From Thalassospira sp. TSL5-1 (lineage in GTDB: Bacteria; Pseudomonadota; Alphaproteobacteria; Rhodospirillales; Thalassospiraceae), in NCBI RefSeq assembly GCF_001907695.1, contig NZ_KV880645.1, positions 1 through 36,508 of the forward strand: DNA of 36,508 nt. Reading direction: 5' to 3'. The translations under genes were made by a program, and so were the position numbers. A model generated the notes under the pieces. The model was not told where the DNA came from. It made no database searches and was given only the letters and a program-made list of their open reading frames with translations. Shown here one piece after another: positions 12,401-21,400 of the stretch. Within the stretch, counting starts at the first letter, position 1. Each line of letters starts with the position of its first letter.

Positions 12401-15400
12401 AGAACACTATTATCGACAACATCAACACCCAGCGACAGATTCTGCCCGGCAATGGCACTGGCAGCCCCATTCGCCGAAATGCTGGAAAGGTCCTGGTCAG
12501 AATTCGCAAGAACGACAATATCGTCTTTTGCGCTGGCAGTACCGCCCATGCGTGCTGTCAGGGTTTTGGAAATAACGTTGGTGGCCGCTGCCGCACTGAT
12601 GGCCGGGCCCATGCCCGTAACCGCCGCCGTCACCGGCACGGTGTTCAAATCCGTGCTGTCATAGGCCGCAACCAGAACATCCTGGGCATTGGCCGCCCCG
12701 ACATTAAGGGCATTGATGGTGGCATCACCGATTTCAGCCCTGGTCTTCCCGGCAATCACATTAACCGATGCCACACCCGAAAGCGCACCACCCGCACTGG
12801 CACCCGCACTGATCGGCAGGGAGGTGACATCCTGATCGGAACGGGCGACAACGGCCAGGCCATTCACTGTAGTGATATTGCGGGTGAGGGTCGAACGGTC
12901 CACATCGATGGCGGAAACCTTCAATGTGCTTTTGTCTTCGTTGGTCTGGGTGGTTTCGGCAAGGACTTCATCACTGCTTTCGCTGCGTGACCCCCCATCT
13001 GCCGCGATGGAAATTGCCGTCCCATTACCCAAAACATTCAGTTTCGCGCCATCGGCAATGGTGGCTTCGGTAGTGGCAGAAATGGTGTTAACCGAAACGA
13101 CACCGCCCAGCGCAGCCCCGCCCACGGCAACGGATGTTGAAATATCGTCCAGTTCAACATCATTTAAGGCCTGAACCCGCATACTTCCATTGGCATTGAC
13201 ACTGGCCCCTTCCAGCACGCGCGCGGTCGTATCGGAAACAACGGTATTGATCGCCGCCGTACCACCGACACCCACGCCACCGCCCTGCACACTGACCGTT
13301 ACAGCAACGATGTTATCATCCGAATTGGCATCAACTGTCACATTACGGTTAGCATCAACCTTGGCATCCTCGCCAATCCAGGCGTGGGTTTCCTTGGCAA
13401 TGGTCGTCACGTTCGCCGCTGCACCAATACCGACAATCGCGCCACCGGCCGCACCGCTAACGGTAATAACATTGCTGTCGCTTTTGGCATCCAGGATAAC
13501 ATTCTGGCTGCTGCCTGCCGTGACATCATCATCCTGGTTCACCAGGGCATCGTCACCGATATAGGCCGACGCATCAGAAAGCAGGGTAGTAATGGCGACC
13601 GAGCCGTTTATCGCGGTATAAAGCGCACCACCGCCCGCCGCAGCGGCATTGATGACGTTGTCGTGGCTGGCCGCCTTAATGGAAATGGCATTAACGGCAT
13701 CAACTGCCGCCTGGCTGGCAATATAGGATTGTGCCGAACTATCGACCGTGGTGATGGTAATGCCACCCCCAACCGAAACACCACCGCTACCGGTTACAGC
13801 AAGGGTTCCGGCGACAACCTTGGAGGTATCGGACGAATTGATGTCAATGGTCGAACCGGAATAAACCGTGGCCCCCTGCCCGACAAAGGCCTTGGTATCG
13901 TTGCGCGATGCTTCGGCGGTTGCGTCGAAATCATCAGTGATCTGGGTTTTACTGCGTTGCGCAGCAGCGGCATCATTGGCGGCTTTGGCTTCGTCGCGAT
14001 CACCAAGAGCATTGCCGATCAGGTTTTTATTGGTCGCGTCGTCAGCGGCGGACCAGGTATTGCCGTCATTTTCGCTATCATTGCTGGAAAGGCGGGATTT
14101 GGCATCGTCATCAACAATACCCCCCAGGAATGCAACCGTCAGCGCACCGGCAACACCAACCTGCCCGCCTGCTGCGCCAGCGACGCCAAGCTGCAACAAC
14201 TGTTTTTCCGATGTGGCATTCAGGGAAATACTGTCATGGGCGGAAACCTGGCTTCCGGCACCGATAAAGGCATTGGCGTTATTGCGCAAAATAACCACGT
14301 CTGCCGCCGCGCCAATACCGGCAACACCACCACCGCCAAGGCCACCCGTTACGCTAACCAGTCGCACAAAGCTGTCGGCATCGATGTCGACATTCTGACC
14401 GGTAATGGAATAATCGCTGTTCTGGTTTACTTTGCCGGCTGCATAGGCCTGTGTGGTCGAGGTATGCACACCCACACGCACCGAACCGGCCACACCGGCA
14501 CTGCCGCCACCGGCACCGGCAACAACAGCGGCATATTCTTCTTCATGGCCGCTGGCGGCAATTTTGGTTTTGCCTTTGGCATTGGTTTGGGCGTGGGTAT
14601 CAGTATAGGCCTTGGTGGTATTATCCAGCACTGAAACACCCAGCGCCCCGCCGACACCGGCAGATCCACCCGCACTGATTTGCCCGGCAACCTGGATAAA
14701 GGTTGTGTCGGTATCGGCATCAATCGTCAGATCACCGCCTGTATTTACCAGGCCATCAATATAGGCCAGCGTAGTATTGGATGCGACCAGCACCGAAAGC
14801 GATGCCCCCACACCCGCATTGCCGGCCGCGGCAATATTGGCGGCAACCGAAATGGCATGGGTCGCCTGATCGGCAGCAACCGATATATCATCAGCCGAGG
14901 TAACGACCGCACCCTGCCCGATATAGGCACTGGTGCTTTTGCTGAGCGTCAGGCTGTCAATCGCACCGCCAATGGCGTTGCCGCCACCTACGGCAACACC
15001 ACCCGCCACATCAAGTGACAGGGTATCGCCCTGGGCCTGCAGGGTGACGGTTTGTGCCGCCCCCGCTGTGCCGCTTGCCTGGTTGATTTTCGCACCGTCA
15101 TCAATATAGGCCTTGGTGGTATCGGAAACGACACCAACAGCAACCGCACCGGCAACGGCATTACCACCACCGGCGGCACCCGTTGCGGCGAAGTTGGCAA
15201 TATCCTGGTCAGAATAGGCCGTAACCGACAGTCCCTTACGGTTTTCCGTCGTTAGGGTTTTCTTGAAGGCACCGTCTTTAAGATCATCAATCGATGATGA
15301 ATTCAGCGCCAGGGCACCATCGGACGTTGATTGCAGCTTGCTGCCCGCACTATCGGTATCCAGATCGGAATAGCCGCCAAACAAAGCACTAGAAAGGGTG

Positions 15401-18400
15401 ACACCACCCGTCATCACATCCAGGCCCGATACGGAATTACCAAAGGCCGTGACATTGACGTTACGGCCAATATAGGCGGTCGTTTCACCAATAAAGGTGG
15501 TTACGCCAAGCGATGCACCACCGGCGTTACCGCCGCCGCCTGCACCCGAGCCAGTAATGACCAACGCATCGGTTTCATCGCTGGCATGAATGGCAATATT
15601 GCCGGTGCTGGTAACGGTTGCGCGCGAAACGCTGTCACCATCATTTTCGTCACGTTCGCCGATAACAGCAGTGGTTGTATTATCAACCAGCGCCAACGCG
15701 CCCGATCCGGTAATGGCAGTACCACCGGTCAATGCAACACCCAGCGACAGGGCAGTGATATTCTGTTCGCTATTGGCGGTCACGACGATGTTGGTATCGG
15801 CCATTGCCGTACCATTCAGGACCGCACGGGTGGTCTTGGCAATGGCGTTGCTGGCCAGCACACCGCCAACCCCGGTGCCCGACCCAAAGGCACCCGCCCC
15901 CATGATATTGCCAATATCGGTTTTATCCCTGGCGGTAACGGAAATGCTGCGCGTCCCGGCTGCATTTGCCGCATTTAGCGATGCATCATTGCCAATGGTG
16001 GCCGATGTATCGCTTTTGACCGTATTGGCACCCAGGGTAATGGCAACCGTTGTGCCCCCGGTGGAGCCTGCCGCACTGACCGTGGCCGAGGAAATATCCT
16101 CGCTGGCATTGGCATCAACTTCAATGGCATTGGCCGCCGAAACATTGGCGGAATCACCAATCGATGCAGCGGTTTTTGCCAAAATAAGGTTGGTTGCCAG
16201 CCCGGCCCCCACGCCCGTCTGGCCGCTAAAGGCAATACCACCAACAAAGGTACTGATGCCCGTGGCACTGATGGCACCCACGCTGGCACCCTTGGCCGAC
16301 GAAATGGTCGATTTTGCCGCAACATCGGCAATCGCTTCGGTCTGGATGACATTAATGCCAACCGCACCCCCAACAGCCGTGCCATTAACCCCGCCAGCAC
16401 CGGCAACCACGATCGACCCAAGGTCCTGTTCGGCCTTGGCACTGATGGCCACATCCCCGGTCGAGGTCAGGCTGGCACCGGTGGTGGCACCCGACGTCCC
16501 CAGCCGTGCCGTAACCATATCGGACAGAACCATGGCATTAAGCGTAATGCCAACACCGGTCTGCTTGGAAACGGCAATGGCACCGCCCAGGGTGCGGGCA
16601 TTCTGGCGGTTTTCAGCGGTCAGGGTAATATCATCGGCGCTGATCGTGGCCGATTTGGCAATTTCAGCCGACGTTTCGTTTTGCGTAACGGTAACCGAGA
16701 ACGAACCGGAAAGGGCTGTATTACCTGTCGAGGCAGCACCGGCGAGTGCTTCGGTGTAATAGTTCGACGTCTGGAAAACCGAGGTCGGGTTAAGCAGGGA
16801 ATAATCCCCGTCAAAACCAAAACTGCTTTCGGACTGGCGCAAATTTTTAGCCGAAACCGTGAGATCACCGGTGGTGGAAATTTTGGCCCCGTCATCCACA
16901 AGCGCGGTGTTGGTATTGCCCGCATTGATCAGCGCAAATGTCGCGCCAACAGCCGTCTTGGCTTCAGCCCCGACACTGACGCTGGCGGCAAGGGCACGCG
17001 AAACAATGTGGTTTTTCTCGGTCGAGGTAACGTTCACCGCCCCAGTGGAGGTGACATCAACATTTTTTCCAAGGGTCGCACTGCTATCATTGTCGGTATT
17101 GATCACGCTGAGCGCACCGGCCACGCCAATTTTCTTGGCCCCGGCCCCGGCAACGGCTTCAGCCATCAGTTTGTTGGCAAAATCATCCGCCTGGTTTTGC
17201 GTGGATTGCGCGGTAACATTAACCCCGGTCGAACTGGAAATTTTGGTGTAGTCGCCCAGTTTGGCTGTCGTCTCATGGCCGGTTGCCGTTACAGCCACAC
17301 CAACTGCAATGCCGTTGTCAGACAACACAGCCGCCCCCACACCGCGTGTCTGGGCATTGGCATCATTTTTGGACGTAACGTTAATATTCCCGCCCGATGA
17401 CAGGGTGTTCAGGCTGCCCGACGTACCATCATCAATGGAGGCGATGCTTTTGCGATTATTGACACCCACGCCAACGGCCGCTGCAATGCTAATGGATTTG
17501 CCACTTTTGGCGCTATCGGCATTGCCCTTTTCATCAACCGAACTGGTTTTATTGTTGCCAGCAGTCTTTTGATCGGCCAGCGCCTGGGCGCTACGCGGTT
17601 TTTTCTTGCCATCGCTGTCGTTGCCAAAATCACCGGCCAACAGCATTTCGTCCGTCGCACCGACAAATTTGTTTTTATAGCCCTCAAGAACCGTGCCGCG
17701 TGCTGTTGCCAGCGCCAGGTTGATATCTTTGGACAGGGCGGTAGAGGCAACACTCAGCGCCCCCTTCGCCGTGACCGAGCGCCCAAGCGATGCCTTGGTA
17801 ATGCTGTTGGTCACACCCACTGCCAGCGACGCGCCGGCAGCCGCCTTGTCACCGGCAGCTTCACCATCCGCCTGAACCAAGACTTCAGAGCTTGAATTGG
17901 CACTGATTGTAACCTTGCCATCCGAGGTCAGTGTCTCGTCATCGCTACCGACCCGGCTTTCGGTCGTTTCATTGCTGACAGCAATGGCAACCGCCGCATC
18001 CAGCGAATAGGCCGAAGTCTCGCTTTTTTCTTCAAGGTTCAAAAGATCGGTTGAAGGTGCACTGGCAGCTTCGGCATGGGTAGTGCTATCGAGCCCCGAT
18101 GTTGTGGAAACCGAAACATCACCCCCATTGGCCGAAACCACTTTGGCCCCGTCGCTGATGCGTGCTCGGGTTGTCGTATTATCCACCGTAATGGCAAAGG
18201 ACGCCCCGACACCGATCTTGCCGCTCTTCCCGCCCGAACCTGAGTCGCCAGAACCCGTGCTGCCAGAGCCACTGTCACCAGAACTGCTCCCGCCAGCAGT
18301 CTTCTTTGCCTCGATCTTGTCACCAACCGAGGTCAGCTTGCCATTGATACGCGCCGTCATCCCGCTAAGGGTGGTGTAACGGTCCTTAAACTCGCCCAGG

Positions 18401-21400
18401 GTCGGTGTTTTTTCACCAACCGAGCCTGCCGACTTCGTTTCAATAATACGGTTGGAGGTCGCGGTCACACTCGCGCCACTGGCCTTTACCGAAATGCTGG
18501 CATTCTCGCCAATATCCGCCGTGGTTGTCTGATCAATCAGGCCAATGGCAACAGCACCAGCCAGTGACAGGTTGCCAACGCCAGCCCCGGCAACCGCCGA
18601 TGTGACATATTTATTGGCATCATCAATAACGTCTTTGTCGTCATCATCCTTGACCGCATTGCCGTCATCATCAAGCACGGTAAAGCTGTTGGTGATGGCC
18701 GAAAGCATAACCCCCGTGCCAGAGACACTGGCAGCACTGCCGATGCTGGCCGTGTTAATAACATTGGCAATATTCAGGGCAACCGCCGCACCAATATTGT
18801 TATCGGCCTCGGCGGCACTGCCATCAGCAGCGGCCTGGCTATCGGTATTATCGGCCGAGGTAATTTTGATATTGGCACCCGACACCGTACGCGATGCCGC
18901 AATCCCGGCGCTGGTTTCGGTATTGGCAACTGTCAGACCAAGGGCGGCAGCAGCCGAAACCTTGCCACCTTCATCAGCACCATCGCCCTTATCGGCTGAA
19001 ACGTTTGCTTTGCTGGCGGTTTTATCGCCATCAACCTTGTCCTTGCTTGACGAATACAGGTTTCCGAATGCCGCCGCCTGTTTAATGGTGCCCAGCACAT
19101 CGCTTTTTGCCTGATCTGCCGGTTCTTCTTCCCCTTCGGTGCCGGTATCGCCCGGGTCCGTATTGCTACCCGCTGCGGCCCCCGTGCGAATATCGCGGGC
19201 CGATTTGGCCGCAATTGTAATATCACCTGTCGTCGCCAGATTACGATCCAACAAAGCTTTGGCATCGGCATTTACGGTGCTGATCCCCACCGTCAAACCA
19301 ACAGCGACATTCGAGGCATCATCCGCATCACCACTGGCGGCCTTACCAACCGACAGAACGGCAAGGTTCTGTTCCGCCGTAACCGAAACGGCCCCGGCCA
19401 AAGAAAGACCCGAAATGGCCGATTCAATACCGGCTGTCACATGATCATTGGCAACGGATAGTGCCAGCACCGGCACAACGGCAACACCCCCCGCGCCCGC
19501 CGAATTGGCCGATGTCTTGACCGAGCCATTGGATACAGCCGACACATCAAGGCCCGACGCATTGGTAAGCGTTGTTCCACCGCGAACAGCGGCATCCACC
19601 GTGCTGTTGGAAATATTAATCGCAATCGCCGCACCAATGCCGACACTGGGCTTTTCTTCGGCATCTTCCTCGGTTTCGGTATAGGTTTCATAGGCTTCAA
19701 ACAGCGCACCAATGACGGATTCATCCTCGGGCGAGCCATCGGCAACCACACCAGCGTCGGCACCACCGGTCGCACTGACAGTGACGGTGCCGGTTTTGGC
19801 ATCAATTGCGACATTATTGCCAATTTCAGCCAGCGACGAATTGCTGTTGATAATCAGAAGGCCAAGCGCCCCGGCAATGCCAACATCTTCGGCTTCCTGC
19901 CCGGCAAAGGCTTCGACATTAAAGCCGTTATTTTCTTCATCGGTGATATCTTCATCAATGCTTTTGGTTTCAGCGTTAACCGTCAAATCCTTGGCATTGA
20001 TCGTCAGCGTATTGCCATCTGCTGCGGCAATACTGGCAAGCAGTTTGTTATCAACCGTCTGGATGGAAACACCAGCCCCACCGCCGGCTTTCCCACCTCC
20101 GGTGATCCCACTTGCCAGGGTATTGGTCTGGGCAATGGCTTCGGCATTAACCGTCAGCGCACCGGAAAGCGAAAGGGTTTTGTCGGCATTGGCCGTGATC
20201 AGCGCCTGGGTATCAAAATCGCTTGAGGCGTAAGAAAGTGCCCCGGCAACCTGCACCCCGCCGCTGCCTTCTTCACCTTCCTTCGGCTTTTCCTTCAGAT
20301 TGTCGCTAACATTTTTCAGAACCCCGTCAAACAGGGCAGAAATTTCGCCTTTGCTCTCGTCACTTAAGGATGTCCGATCAAGTGCATCACCAAACAGCTT
20401 CGATGCCGTGCCAGCACCATCGGCAACACCAGCGCGTGACGCGGTATTTTGCGTGGTAACATTTTGGGCATTGACGGAAAGGCTGGCAGCGTTTGTCACC
20501 AATGCGCCTTCGCCAATTTCGGCAATCGCGGTGGCATCAACATCGGAAATCGCAACACCAATGGACGCGCCCGAACCCCCATTTTCAACCGTGGCCGCAT
20601 CGGCAATCGTATCCACCTGGGTTTTACCGGTTGCACGCACAGTGACGGCATCGCCCTTGGAAATTTTGGCCGTGCCATTCATACGGGCAATCGCGCTGTT
20701 CTCGATAACGGAAACAGCGGTTGTCACACCCGCCGCCGCCGCAACCGATTTTGCCACCGCTGTTGAATCCGTCACCGCATCGGCGATCACATCAACATCA
20801 CCATCCGCCTTCAGGTCCGCCGTGCCCGTAACCAGCGTGGTCGCCTTGCTATCCGTTACCGCAACCGACGCATTGATCGGACTGACCAGAAGCGCACCAA
20901 TCACCTGGCTTTCAATTTTGCTTGACGACGCCAGGGAAATATTGCCACCGGCAACGATCGACCCGTTGGTCATGGTCAGGCTGGCCGTCGCACTGCGGGC
21001 ATCAAAAATACCGGCAGTGATGGTCGGCAAGCCCTGCTCAGCATTGGCAAGCACCGAGACATTGCCAGTGGCATTGATCACGGTATCAGTCAGCGCCACG
21101 GTTGCCGAAACCGAAGCTAGCGGATTGCTGCTATTTGCAATGGCCGAAGCCGTAATGGAAACATTCGCCCCGCTCAGGGTGGCGTTGGTGATTGTGATGG
21201 CATGAGTGGTAGAACCGGCTGCCTCAAGGGTAATATTACCCGCACCCTTGTTGAAACTTCCGTTCGAGGCATCAAGCGCCGAACCGGTTTCAAAAACAAT
21301 GTTCTCGCCCTTAAGCGTAATATCGCCGGATTTCTTGTTATTGGTTTTGGTCGAAACCGTCACATCTTTTTTCAATGTGATGGTTGCGCGACCTTCAAAT

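Noticed and set aside
4507..14634. Long plus-strand open frames (for example 4507-5850, 11611-12990, 13384-14634)
   Set aside because: All are antisense to the adhesin, Arg/Gly/Asn-rich low-complexity translations without start signals, caused by its codon bias.
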